Of a stretch of DNA of 64,000 bases, positions 34,575-46,144 are shown in pieces. Source of the stretch: Coenobita brevimanus (taxonomy: Eukaryota > Arthropoda > Malacostraca > Decapoda > Coenobitidae); NCBI GenBank assembly GCA_032717465.1, contig CM064664.1:4460673-4524672 (forward strand). Direction: 5' to 3'. The position numbers and the translations under genes were made by a program. The notes under the pieces are model-generated. The model saw nothing but the letters and a program-made list of their open reading frames with translations. It made no database searches and was not told where the DNA came from. Positions within the stretch are counted from its first letter, which is position 1, and every line of letters begins with the position of its first letter.

Positions 34575-36108
34575 CCCCTGTGGGGGTAGGAACACAATCT
34601 GGCCGCACTGTGGAGTGGTACTACTACTCTGTGGCCAGGTTGTGTTAGGAAGAATACTGCCACCGTATTCCCTGCATGTCGTAAAAGGCGACTAAAAGGG
34701 GCGGGGAGAGGGGACTAGGGACCTCCTCCTCTGTTTTTAAGTTCCTAAAAAGAGACAGGCCATAAAAAGGGATAGGGGATTGAATTATCCCCGTACCCTG
34801 AAGACTGGGTCTATGAATGTGCATGGATGTAGTAGGATTGAGGCTAAAAGGGAGGAGATTGGGAGAATGTTTGTGAGAAGAAAGTTGGATGTGTTAGCTT
34901 TGAGTGAAACGAAGATGAAAGGGAAGGGCGAGTCTATGTTTGGAAATGTGAATGGAAGATTGTCAGGTGTTGATAAAGGAAGGGCAAGAGAAGGTGTGAC
35001 CTTGTTAGTGAGTCCGGAAGTACAGCAGTGTGTGATTGAACGGAAGGAGGTGTCATCAAGACTGATGTGGGTGAAAGTGAAATTTGAACGTGAGTTGTGG
35101 GTTTTTGTGAGTGCATATGGGCCTGGTAGTGAAAGGGATGAAGAAGAGAGGGAATCTTTCTGGAATGATGTTGATGAGTGTCTGAAGAGTTTTGGACCGA
35201 ATGTGAATGTGGTAATGATGGGAGATCTGAATGCTAGAGTGGGAAATGTAGCAGTTGAAGGTGTAGTTGGTATGCATGGTGTGCCTGGAAGAAATGAAAA
35301 TGGGGAACGAATGATAGGGATGTGTGTTGAGTGAGAGATGGTGATCGGAAATACGCTATTTGAGAAGAGAGATATTTAGGAGGGTGGAAGGGTTGTTGAT
35401 AAAGCTTTGATGGATTATGTGGTTGTGTCTAGAAATGTAATAGGAAGGTTGTTGGATGTGAGACTTCTGAGAAGGGAGGATGGAGGTGTCTGACCACTAC
35501 CTGGTGGAAGGAAAGTTACGAGTAGGTATGAGATGGGTGAGAGCTAAGAGAGTTAGGTGTGGCAGGGAGGTTTTGAGAGTGAGTTGGATAAAATATAGAA
35601 AAAGATAGAGTATCAGGAGAAATTGAAAGATGAGTGGAACGTAGTGAAAGATCAGGAAAATGGCAGTGTGGAGGAGGAATGGCAGTTGTTTAAGAGTGCT
35701 GTGGTGGGGCATGCAGAAGAGGTGTGTGGTGTGAGACGTGTGGGTGGTGGTGTAAGAAAAGGAAGTGAATGGTGGTGCGAGGAAGTAAGTATGGCTGTGG
35801 CTGAGAAGAGACATGCATATAAAGTGTGGCTGCAGAGGAAGATGAGGTGTCATATGAGAGGTATAAGGAGAAGAGGAATAGGGCGAGAAGGGCTGTGCGT
35901 GATGCTAAAGTGGAAACAGATGAGAGGTGGGGTAGGCGGCTGAATGAGAATTTTCAACAGAATAAGAAAATGTTCTGGAAGGAGGTGAAAAGGGTACGAA
36001 AGGGAGAGTCTGGGAAGGAAGAGCGAGTAAAAGAAGAGGATGGAAGGATGTTAATGGAGATGGATGCAGTAAGGAAGAGATGGGCAGAATATTTTGAAAG
36101 ATTGTTAA
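34572..36108 (+). mobile_element. LINE beta copy A, segment 1 (5' UTR, endonuclease, linker)
   Basis: The 5' UTR starts TATCCCCTGTGGGGGTAGG and contains a stem GGCCGCA with TGTGGCC and the block GACTAGGGACCTCCTCCTCT. The endonuclease frame at 34780-35334 has SMNVHG (Asn), LALSETKMKG (Glu), FVSAYGPGS and VVMMGDLNARVG. It is then broken by a stop and indels. The linker at 35623-36100 includes EWWCEEVSMAVAEKRHAY and ENFQQNKKMFWKEVKRV. At 36105-36108 the frame (YFERLL) is cut at TTAA by the piggyBac element and resumes at 40226. Confidence 0.92.
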
Positions 36109-39100
36109 CCCGTCACGTCCCGAGGTTTTCCGCACCTCCGACATCCCCCAGTCCCGAGCTATTTTGGAAAAAAAAAATTTTGGCTAAAACTTCCGCTTTG
36201 GTTGAGAAACAAAGGTAAATCACCAAGAAAGGTCTTACCGTGGTTCATAAGTGGTCGGAACAGGTTAGGTCCCCCGCGCCAGGTATCGTATTCTATCATT
36301 GACGTGTGAGGCGCTCACGTTTTATATGGTAGGAAATATTGGGAGAAACAACACACAACACCTCTATATTTATTGAATCTGGACTAATAAACAATAAAAG
36401 TAGCAATATAATGGATTTCAGACACATATATATGAAAAATAAGCATTGTACCATCGCGCAAGTATAACGAGTTAGGTCCGAGTGGTAACATGCTATATGC
36501 TAAGTTTCTTGTATCAGTCAACATATCATTTTTTCTACTTGTATACTTCTGTTTCATTGACAGTTTACCTATTTTTACTGTTTGTAAATGTTTTCAGATG
36601 TTTTCATTCATTATGATGACATGCAGCATAAGTTTAGCGCACATTGGCTTACTGAGCGCATTCACTATGACTCGTATTTCAACATACCCAATTGTTTTAT
36701 CACTTTCCTATTATTTTTTCCTTTACATAGAACCTTTCCTCCACCACTGTAAATGTTTTCAATTATTTACATTCATTACGAGGGCATTTAGCGAAATGCT
36801 AGCGCATATTCACATAGCAAGCACAATCTCAAACACTCGTGTTTCATCTTCTACTTTATTTTTTCACTCCAATTATACTTTCCCACTTACATTACACACG
36901 TTTACACCCCTATACTGCACTATACATAGTTACTGGCATTATTTATTCAAGTGAGCATCAGAATATTGCATGAAAATACCCTCGCAATGAATGTTTCGAC
37001 CAACATAATACTCAAACACTTACATACAAATTCTTCACATATATTACACACTTTCCCACTTGTTGACTTCTGTTTTCCTAATTACGGGCCTTATTTATTC
37101 AACTGAGCGTCAGGATATCGCATTTCTATACACACGCTAGGAATATTTTGACTTAGAATATATTTCAGCACTTACAATAATTTGAACCTATATTATACCC
37201 GTTTGTATTTCCAATAATAATATTTACATATTTACGGGCCTTATTTATTGCACTGAGCGACAGAATATCGCATCATAAAACCCTCGCTAGGTATGTTTCC
37301 ACTTACAGTGTATAAATATGCATATTTATACACTTACATACAATTTTTGCACTTATGTTATACCTGTATGCATGCACTTTATACTAATTTTTTCAGATCA
37401 ACATGACTGATAATTTCACTGAGCGTCTGTTTGTCGCATTTACTTCATAGTTTCAGCATCCTATCGCATTCACACCATATTAGAATTGCATCAAGGTGTG
37501 ATATTCGCTGAAACATGGGTGAATACAGAGACCCACGTCACATTTGACACAATCATAGCGGGTGTCCTTCCTCTGTGTGGTGAGTCTCACCAGGGAATTG
37601 CTACACACGTGACACCTGCGTTGGGGCCTAGGTCTGTTTGGCTGGGGAGGGATAGGAGTGGGGAAATGGCGGCCGGATATTCTTAGGGGAGTTTGGGTAA
37701 TAGGGGCAGTGCGGGTGCGATGTTGGGGCCTTTCAACAGCATACCTTGCAAACATCTCTCTTGTGAGCTCCCTCACAAACCCTTCAAAGGTTTCCTGAAC
37801 TCCTGTTGTCATGGCGTGAAGGTGGTGGCAATTCACAGCAGTGATGTCTAGCAAGTGAAAGAACAGTTTCTTATACCACTTCATCGTGGTCCTGGCACAC
37901 TCTACCGTCGATATCATGGAGTCTGACTGGTCCACCAGGCGCATGTTTATGTTATATTCCATGACACACTTAGGTTTCCAAATGTGATGCCTGTTCTCGC
38001 TCCGGTAATCAACAGAATTTGTACGGTGCATCAAGGGGCGGTGAACCATTGACAAGAGGCTTACTTCTCTATTATGGTTCCACACAGTTGCAAGGATGTT
38101 GTTGGCTTTGAAGAAAACAACCTAATTCCTGTCAAGTTTCCACCCTACCTTGGCCATGTGACGCCGGTTTACCTTTACGGTTCCACAGATTCCCGTTTCA
38201 TGCATGTGAAGATAATGAGCGAGAAGAGGGCTAGTGTACCAGTTGTCCAGGTAAAGGAGGGGACCACGATGAAGGTAGCCTTCTATCATTGTCTTTACCA
38301 CTGCTCCCGACAGTCCAATACTCCGATCTTCTATTATGTCTGTCTGTGCACCGGTGTACAAGACTATGTCTTGCACGTATCCAGTCCTACAGTCGCACAT
38401 AACAAAGATCTTGAACCCAAAATGGTGCCTTTTCCTGGGTATATACTGCCTAAATGAAATATTACCTTTCCACAACACGAGACTCTTGTCTATGACGAGG
38501 TCTCTCTAGGGATAAAATGACGAACGAAAGGTTTGCCTCAGCTGATCAAGGACCAACCTAATTCGCCTCATCTTATCTGTGTCATTCGCATTTGCAGGAT
38601 CATGAGCATCGTAGAAATGGAGGCGACTTAGAATTCGTTGAAACCGATTACGGCTCATCACTTGACCAAATATTGGTGTAAACATAACAGGGTCCCTTGT
38701 CCAGTAAGCCGGAATTCTGCTTTTTCGTATAATACCCATCAAAAGGACCAGGGCAAAAAATAGGAACATTTCTGAAAGGGAGACAGGGTAATCATATATG
38801 ACAGAATGCCTACTCCTTGTTCCCAATCTTTCACTCTTAAGGCGCTGGGTGCTTGCAAAAAGGTTGGTTTGGTAAACAATCTGCTCCACGAATGCCTCAC
38901 TAAAAAACAGGGGGAAAAATCCAATCTGGTGGAATTAAGGTGAATTCCAGGAGTAATGGAGCTAGAGCGCCCCTGCTCAGTGAAGGGGTGAATGAGGGGA
39001 GAAAAATCACTCCCATCCTCCCAATTCCATCCCACAAATCCCTCGTCCCCATCATCCTGATCACTGCCTTCGTCTGGGTGGGGAGGAGACGCTGATGGGG

Positions 39101-40221
39101 GAGGTTGAGGGGAAGGAGTGCGGAGGGTTTCCCCACTCTCACTCCTCTTCCCTCTGCCTTTCCCCTTTCCCTTTCTCTTACCCTTATGGCCTTGAGGAAC
39201 ATTAGGGGCCTGTGGGGATGAAGTTAGGGAATATTGGGGAGCATAAGACCTGCTGGGGAGTGGTTCCTCCCCACCTTCCCCCTCCATGACGACACCACAT
39301 GATTTTTCACGCACCCTTACTCATCCACGTGTTTGGAGATATTGGGGAGCATAAGACGTGCTTGGGAGTGGTTCCTCCCGACCTTCCCCCTCCATCACAA
39401 CCCCACGTGATACAGAACGCACCCACACTCGCCCACGTGATACACCCCTCCGCCTCACACTACCTAGGGAGAGCAAGGACTCACTCACGCCACTCTCACT
39501 TTCCATACTCCTCCATTCACTATCCCTTTCACTCCCCACTCCCTCCACACCACTTCCTACCTCCCCAGACAAAATACTAGGCCTATACCTGCTCGTCCGA
39601 CGTGCTGTGCACTCAGGGCCACGATGAGTAATTACCTCACATCCATACCACGTGGCAGCACGTCCCACGACTCCATCCTCGTCCTCGTCCTCATCCTCGT
39701 CATCAAATTCGGGTTCCACATCACGTTGGGGCTGGGCATAGGATGTTGCATGTGGTTTATTGGCCGGCTGCCCCTCTCTAGCAGCATGGTAAGTCACATA
39801 CTGCCGCTTCCTGGGGGACGGGACTTCATCACTGCTGGTGGTTTCCTCCTCCTTTGACTGCACATAATCTTTGTCAACAACCTCGTCGTCCAGTGGGGAA
39901 TCACTGTCGCCTGTAAAGGCATCCAGGGCGGCTTGAATTTCGACCTCTGAGAGATCTCTCATAGCCATGTCTGAGCAGGACCATTGCTAACAGGTGAGTG
40001 GACGAGCCGCGGGTTAGCGCGGGTTGCTCAGGGTCGCTGAGTGTCCCTGCCTGATGGCAGGTAGGGGAAGATCAAGCGAGGATACGTACCGAAAATAAAG
40101 CACGAAATTTGAAAATTGTGCAAATTATGCACTTTGCAATTGCACGACGTACCAGTACGTTGCCAGGACTGGCAAATGCAAAACGTTGCACTGTACCCAT
40201 ACGTCGACGGGACGGGACGGG
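36109..40221 (-). mobile_element. piggyBac-type transposon inserted in LINE beta copy A
   Basis: TTAA flanks both ends (36105-36108 and 40222-40225). The left end begins CCCGTCACGTCCCGAGG and the complement of the right begins CCCGTCCCGTCCCGTCG. The same LINE codons run uninterrupted in copy B at 43279-43290 (GATTGTTAATTGTAG), giving the empty site. A minus-strand transposase relic fills 37480-39968. About 36230-37450 is AT-rich and holds repeated GAGCGTC/CATATCGCAT blocks (ACTGAGCG near 37081, 37253, 37418). This is a 4.1-kb full-length but dead element. Confidence 0.95.
37480..39968 (-). pseudogene. piggyBac transposase, inactivated
   Basis: The N-terminal region (39968 downward) has DLSEVEIQAALDAF, an acidic stretch with DSDSPLDDE, a serine-rich linker and an in-frame 108-bp duplication. 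The DDE domain (DDE_Tnp_1_7 type) has MFLFFALVLLMGIIRK, FQRILSRLHFYD, VIDKSLVLWKG (first Asp) and LLYLDNWYTSPLLA (second Asp). The third site reads WNHNREVSLLS, where the family has an Asp (W-x-D-x-R), so that Asp is His here. The C-terminus is a cysteine-rich finger, RCHVCSN and YDCVKCDVGLCIHPCF. In-frame stops lie near 38505 (after SSFYP), near 38120 (after KLDRN) and near 39320; the 38880-39000 join is frameshifted. Catalysis would be cut-and-paste at TTAA. Confidence 0.93.
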
Positions 40222-40756
40222 TTAAATGTAGAGGAGGAAAGGATGGCTGAGATTGTGGCAGATGGAAGGGTGCAAGGAATAAATGTGTTGGGAGAGTTGA
40301 ATGATTCTTTGATCACGAAGAAGAAAGTGGAGAAGACAGTAAAGCAGATGAGAACAGGGAAAGCTGCGGGTATGGATGGGTGTGCTGTGGAATGCCTGAA
40401 GGGGGGTGGAGTGACTATTGTTGACTGGTTAGTAAGATTGTTGAATGTGTGCTTTGTGAAAGGTATGGTGCCAATTGAATGGGCAAGTGCTTGTGTGCTC
40501 CTGTTGCATAAAGGCAAGGGTGATAAATATGAAAGTACTAGCTTTAGGGGTATAAGCCAGTTGAGTGTTGTAAGTAAGGTTTATGGTAGAGTGTTAATTA
40601 TGAGAGTTAGAGAGGCTACAAAGGAAGTGATTGGTGATGAGCAGTGTGGCTTTAGGAGAGGGAGGGGATGCATTGATCAGGTGTTTGCTGTGAGACAAGT
40701 GTGTGAAAAGTATTTAGCGAAAAGAAAGGATGTGTTTTTGGCATTCATGGCTTTAA
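40222..40756 (+). mobile_element. LINE beta copy A, segment 2 (reverse transcriptase start)
   Basis: Resumes at the TTAA with NVEEERMAEIVADGRVQ, GKAAGMDGCAVECLKGGG, CVLLLHKGKGDKYEST, SFRGISQLSVVSKVYGRVL and GDEQCGFRRGRGCIDQVFAVRQ. It ends at FLAFMAL where the next TTAA (40753-40756) hosts the second piggyBac-type insertion. It matches 43280-43810 of copy B. Confidence 0.93.
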
Positions 40757-41009
40757 CCCGCGCCGTCCCGGCGACGTGAATGAACGTCCGCACATGATGT
40801 GCACTCATGTCCCGGCGACGTGAATTAACGCGGCAACATTGCAAGTTGCATAATTTTCACAGTTTTCAAAAATCGTGCCTGATTTCTGTTTCGCCCGCCT
40901 ACGCAAGCCTCACCTACTCCCCGCCAGGCGGATAATCCCCTAGACCCAGGTTAACCTCACCAGACCCCTTGATCCTCCACTTACCTCTCAGCAGTCACCC
41001 AGGTCAGAT

Positions 41010-41531
41010 ATGGTGGATCGTGGGCTGTCAGAGGAGGAGATACAAGTCGCCCTGGATACCTTTACAAGGGATAGTGATTCCCCAATGGACGATGACACCC
41101 TCGATGTCGATTATGTGCAGCCTGAGGAGGTAACCAGCAGCAGTGATGAGGAGGTCCCTTCCCCAAGGAAAGTCAAATATATTACATATAGGAGGGCAGG
41201 GGACAGCCAGCCTGCATCACGTGCTGCATCCAGGCAGCAACACCTACCATCAGATGAGGACGAGGACGAGGAAGCAGTACATGGTGGCGTATTTTCCTGG
41301 CTGGGGAAGGAAAAGATATCGCCACGTGGGACTGGGACAGACGGCACATCGCGACTGTTCCACAGGTATGTTCCTTTTATGTGTTCTGTGGCAGGAAGTA
41401 GTGGTGTGGGGATGGTTAGGGCAGTAGAAAATGAAAGTGTTGGGGTGGGAGAGCTCAGACAAATTCGTGAAAGTGAGAGTGGTGCGGGGGAGGCAACACA
41501 TGGTGTTCATGTTAGGCGTAGTGTGAGTTAG
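41010..41531 (+). pseudogene. Truncated piggyBac transposase, N-terminus only
   Basis: The 173-residue frame begins MVDRGLSEEEIQVALDTFTR and DSDSPMDDD, matching the N-terminus of the transposase at 39968 (DLSEVEIQAALDAF, DSDSPLDDE). SSSDEEVPSPRKVKYITYRR and an acidic DEDEDEEAVHGG follow, then diverged sequence without a DDE domain. It is open throughout. It may be an internally deleted relic or a short protein that still binds or regulates; the latter is speculative. Confidence 0.8.
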
Positions 41532-42936
41532 CAGAAGGTGAAAGCACTTGTCTAACATGTAAATGGGTAATATGTTATATTCGAAGTATTATAAAAGGTG
41601 AATAATTAGATTTTGAGTTGAAAAAATAATGACGGTACCTGAAGTCACGTTGTAGCGCTATTGCTATGCTCATTCTTTTCGTAAAGCGGGGGGGGGACAA
41701 CCTGGCCGCACTATGGGGTGGTGCTACTACTCTGCGGCCGGGTTGTGTTAGGAAGAATAGTCTAAGTTGAAAGTATTCCCTGCGTGTCAGTAAGTAAATA
41801 AGGCGACTAGGAAAAGGGGCGGGGTGAGGAGACTAGGGACCTCCTCCTCTGTTTTTAGTTCCTAAAAAGAGACAGGCCAGAGAAAGGGACGGGGGATGGA
41901 GTTATCCCCGTACCCTGAAGATTGGGTCTCTCTCTCTCGTGGATGTAGTACAATTGAGGCTAAAAGGGAGGAGATTGGGAGAATGTTTGTGAGAAGAAAG
42001 TTGGATGTGTTAGCTTTGAGTGAAACGAAGATGAAAGGGAAGGGGGAATCTATGCTCATTCTTTTGGAAGCATGTGAATGGAAGATCGTCAGGTGTTGAT
42101 AACATGGAAGGGCAAGAGAAGGTGTGGCCTTTATTAGTGAGTCCGGAAGTACAGCAGTGTGTGATTGAATGGAAGGAGGTGTCATCGAGACTGATGTGGG
42201 TGAAAGCGAAATTTGAACGTGCGTTGTGGGTGTTTGTGAGTGCATATGGGCCTGGCAGTGAAAGGGATGAACAAGAGAGGGAGTCTTTCTGGAATGATGT
42301 TGATGAGTGTCTGCAGAGTTTTGGAGCGAATGTGAATGTGGTAATGATGGGAGATCTGAATGCTAGAGTGGCCTGAAATGTAGCAGTTGAAGGCGTAGTT
42401 GGTATGCATGGTGTGCCTGGAAGAAATGAAAATGGGGAACGAATGATAGCGATGTGTGTTGAGCGAGTTAGATGGTGATTGGGAATACGCTGTTTGAGAA
42501 GTCAAAGATATTTATAAGTATATATGGGTGAGACAGGAGGGTGGAAGGGTTGTTGATAGAGCCTTGATGGACTATGTGGTTCCCAGTGTCTAGGAATGTA
42601 ATAGGAAGATTGTTGGATGTGAGAGTTCTGAGAGGGGAGGGTGGAGGTATGTCTGACCACTACCTGGTGGAGGGAAAGTTAAGAGTAGGTAAGAGATGGG
42701 TGAGAGCTGGAGGGTTAGGTGTGGCAGGGAGGTTTTGAAAGTGAGTGAGTTGGATAAAAGAGAGAAAAAGATAGAGTATCAGAGAAATTGAAAATAATGA
42801 CAGTGGAACGCAGTGAAAGATCGGGAAAATGGCAGCTGGAGGAGGAATGGCAGTTGTTTAAGAGTGCTGTGGTGGGGCATGCAGAAGAGGTGTGTGGTGT
42901 GAGACGTGTGGGTGGTGGTGTAAGAAAAGGAAGTGA

Positions 42937-43533
42937 ATGGTAAAGTGCGAGGAAATTAGTATGGCTGTGGCTGAGAAGAGACGTGCATATGAAGTGTGGC
43001 TGCAGAGGAAGGATGAGATGTCATATGAAAGGTATAAGGAAAAGAGGAATAGAGCGAGAAGGGCTGTGCGTGATGCTAAAGTGGCAGCAGATGAGAGGTG
43101 GGGTAGGCGGCTGACAGAGAATTTTCAACAGAATAAGAAAATGTTTTGGAAGGAGGTGAAAAGGGTGCGAAAGGGAGAGTCTGGGAAGGAAGAACGAGTA
43201 AAAGCAGAGGATGGAAGGATGTTAATTGAGATGGATGCAGTAAGGAAGAGATGGGCAGAGTATTTTGAAAGATTGTTAATTGTAGAGGAGGAAAGGGTGG
43301 CTGAGATTGTGGCAGATAGAAGGGTGCAAGGAATAAATGTGTTGGGAGAGTTGAATGATTCTTTGATCACGAAGGAGGAAGTGGAGAAGGCAGTAAAGGA
43401 GATGAAAACAGGGAAAGCTGCAGGTATGGATGGGTGTGCTGTGGAATGCCTGAAGGGTGGTGGAGTGACTATTGTTGACTGGTTAGTAAGATTATTGAAT
43501 GTGTGCTTTGAGAAAGGTATGGTGCCAATATGA
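42937..43533 (+). pseudogene. LINE beta linker and RT fingers (copy B)
   Basis: 198 open codons. The basic linker EISMAVAEKRRAYEVW, KRNRARRAVRDAKVAADERWG and ENFQQNKKMFWKEVKRVRKG leads into IVEEERVAEIVADRRVQ, then KEMKTGKAAGMDGCAVECL of the RT fingers. It ends GMVPI at a two-base gain (43529-43531) that shifts the frame into the 43499-44884 frame. Confidence 0.85.
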
Positions 43534-44884
43534 CTGGGCAAGTGCTTGTGTGGTCCCGTTGTATAAAGGCAAGGGTGATAAGTATGAATGTACTAGCTTT
43601 AGGGGTATAAGTCTGTTGAGTGTTGTAGGTAAAGTGTATGGTAGAGTGTTAATTATGAGAGTTAGAGAGGGTACAGAGGGAGTGATTAGTGATGAGCAGT
43701 GTGGCTTTAGGAGAGGGAGGGGATGCGTTGATCAGGTGTTTGCTGTGAGACAAGTGTGTGACAAGTATTTAGCGAAAGGCAAGGATGTGTTTTGGGCATT
43801 TATGGATTTAGAGAAAGCGTATGATAGAATTGATAGGGAGGCTTTGTGGACTGTTTTAAGATTGTATGGACTTGATGGTAGGTTACTAAAAGGGGTGAAA
43901 AGTTTTTATGTAAATAGTAGAGCGTGTGTAAGAGGGGGAAAGGCTGTGAGTGATTGGTTTCCCGCGAGAGTGGGGCTGCGACAGGGATGTGTGATGTCGC
44001 CTTGGTTGTTTAATATTTACATGGATGGTGTTGTAAGGGAGGTGAATGCAAGAGTTTTAGGTGGTCTGAGTGTGGTAAATGTTGATGGAGGAGAGTGGAA
44101 TCTGAAGCAGCTGCTGTTTGCAGATGATACTGCACTGGTGACTGATTCAGAGGAGAAATTGAGACAGTTGGTAGAGGAGTTTGGAAGGGTGTGTGAAAGG
44201 AGGAAATTGAAAGTAAATGAGAATAAGAGTAAAGTGATGAAGTGTACGAGGTTGATAGATGGTAGGGGGATGAATATAGTTTTGAATGGTGAGTTGCTTG
44301 AGGAGGTAGATTGTTTTAAATATCTAGGGTCACATGTTGCTGTGGATGGAAGAATAGATGCAGAAGTGAAGTTTAGAATAAATGAAGTAGGAAAGGTGCT
44401 GGGAGGAATGAAAAAAGTGTTTAAATGTCGTTCGCTTAGAATGGATGTAAAGAGAAGGCTGTATGAGGGTGTTGTGGTACCGACTGCGTTATATGGGGCT
44501 GAAACATGGAATATGGGTGTAGCAGAGAGGAAAAGTTTGAATGTAATGGAGATGAGATGTCTGAGGAGTATGTGTGGAGTGACACGTATGGATCGAGTGA
44601 GAAATGATGAAGTGCGAAGGAGAACTGGAGTTGTTCGGGAGATGGCTGGTAGAGTTGAGCAGAGGGTGTTGCAATGGTTTGGGCATATGGAGAGAATGGA
44701 TAATGAGCGATTGGTGAAAAAGATAACTAGATCTGATGTGAGAGGTGTAAGACTGAGAGGAAGACCACGAATAGGATGGATGGACAGTGTGAAGAGAGCG
44801 CTGGATGCGAGAGGGATGTCTGTTGAGCAAGGAAGAGTGGCTGTGCGTGACAGAAATAAATGGAGAGAAATTGTGAATGAATAA
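43499..44884 (+). pseudogene. LINE beta reverse transcriptase and C-terminal domain (copy B)
   Basis: The longest beta frame, 461 codons. It has CVVPLYKGKGDKYE, FRGISLLSVVGKVYGRVL, DEQCGFRRGRGCVDQVFAVRQ, FMDLEKAYDRIDREALW (first Asp), VGLRQGCVMSPWLFNIYMDG, KQLLFADDTALVTDSEE (catalytic pair 209-210), KYLGSHVAVDG, YGAETWNMGVAER, CGVTRMDRVRN and WFGHMERMDNERLVKK. It ends RNKWREIVNE. The upstream finger motifs are in the previous frame because of a small indel, so the protein is split. Function if intact: target-primed reverse transcription. Confidence 0.92.
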
Positions 44885-45214
44885 GTGATGACGCAGCCCT
44901 GAGGGGATATTCTCCCGCATTTGGTCTGATCAGCTAGTCAGGTCAGGTGCAGGTAAGGGGATGGGTCTGTTATGATGTGGCAGGGGTAAACCAGTTCTGC
45001 TGTCGGGCCCTGCTGTGGATGTCACTGCTTGCATTGCACAGTTGACCCTTGTGCGGTGTGATGCGGTGAGGATCTGTCCGTTCTCCCCTTTGGGGCTAAG
45101 ATGCGAATGAATGTGTTTGAATGGATGAGTAAATTGAGAGTGAGTCGTCCTGTCTCGGCTACCTCCCTTTCCTTGGGGGAAGCAGCCTAGGTATATAGAT
45201 AGATAGATAGATGT

Positions 45215-45455
45215 ACATCTATAAAAGCAATTGTATAGTTACTGTAAAGTTAGTATGTGAGCTGAAAAATAGTCTAAGTTGAAAGTCATACGACATACAT
45301 TCAGTAAGTAAATAAGCGCTAGGGAAAATTCTGTTCACGGAGTAAGATGAGTGGAAAATTCCCCAGTGGCTCCTAATTTAGCCACCAATTATGGGATAAG
45401 CTGTCTCCCAGTGTACCACCATCCCACCTCTCTCTCTCTCTCTCTCTTTATATAT
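45215..45455 (+). repeat. Duplicated 240-bp block (undisrupted copy)
   Basis: Contains AATAGTCTAAGTTGAAAGT, CAGTAAGTAAATAAGCGCTA, TCTGTTCACGGAGTAAG and TCCCAGTGTACCACCATCCC, then (CT)n. A second copy runs from about 45840 to 46800 and is split by the TA MITE. Confidence 0.85.
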
Positions 45456-45860
45456 ATATATAACATGTAGAGGGGTAATATGTTATATTGGAAGTATTAT
45501 AAAAGGTGAATAATTAGATTTCGAGTGACCTGAATTCACGTGGTTACGCTATTGCTATGCTCATTCTTTTCGTAAAGCATGTACATCTATAAAAGCAATT
45601 GTATAACATGTAAAGGGGTAATATGTTATATTGGAAGTATTATAAAAGGTGGCCTGAACTCACCTGGTTACGCTATTGCTATGCTCATTCTTTTCGTAAA
45701 GCATGTACATCTATAAAAGCAATTGTATAACATGTAAAGGGGTAATATGTTATATTGGAAGTATTATAAAAGGTGGCCTGAACTCACCTGGTTATGCTAT
45801 TGCTATGCTCATTCTTTTCGTAAAGCATGTACATCTATAAAAGCAATTGTATAGTTACTG
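45456..45860 (+). repeat. 124-bp tandem repeats in piggyBac-type element
   Basis: Three-plus units spaced 124 bases apart: GCATGTACATCTATAAAAGC starts at 45577, 45701 and 45825. Each unit has TAACATGTAAAGGGGTAATA, a TGCTATGCTCATTCTTTTCG block and a palindromic TATGTTATA. Diverged longer copies (about 130-145 bp) lie at 47030-47390 and one precedes the LINE at 41553-41690. Confidence 0.9.
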
Positions 45861-45935
45861 TAAAGTTAGTATGTAAGTTGAAAAATAGTCTAAGTTGAAA
45901 GTCACAGAACATAATCAGTAGGTAAATAAGCTCTA

Positions 45936-46101
45936 TAGTCTCACCAATCTAAAACCAAGGTTTGGGTGGAGTCCAGCCGGGGATTTCCCGGCGTACAGCG
46001 TTGCCTTGTTTCCAATACTCTGATTGGGTAGTGGCTGACCTGACACCGTTAGAGTTCGTCCGCTCACACCTCGCCACCTGGCCTGACATGACTTCACCCA
46101 C

Positions 46102-46144
<43 letters not shown>

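Larger units (their letters stand above)
41690..45214 (+). mobile_element. LINE beta copy B, nearly full length
   Basis: Runs from a G-run and the 5' UTR stem (GGCCGCA with TGCGGCC, 41704-41740) through endonuclease (LALSETKMKG near 42010; NVVMMGDLNARV near 42340). The linker, RT and C-terminal domain follow, to CAGCCTAGGTATATAGATAG at about 45190-45214. It sits inside the second piggyBac-type element between GTAAAGC and ATGTACATC, which are contiguous in the repeat copies at 45577 and 45701. No target duplication is evident. The 5' half has several short insertions resembling the surrounding piggyBac repeat. Confidence 0.93.

Noticed and set aside
39624..39857. Plus-strand hydrophobic frame as a membrane protein
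   Set aside because: Antisense to the acidic N-terminal region of the piggyBac transposase.
45456..45860. CRISPR-like array
   Set aside because: 124-bp units are contiguous without unique spacers, in a eukaryotic transposon.
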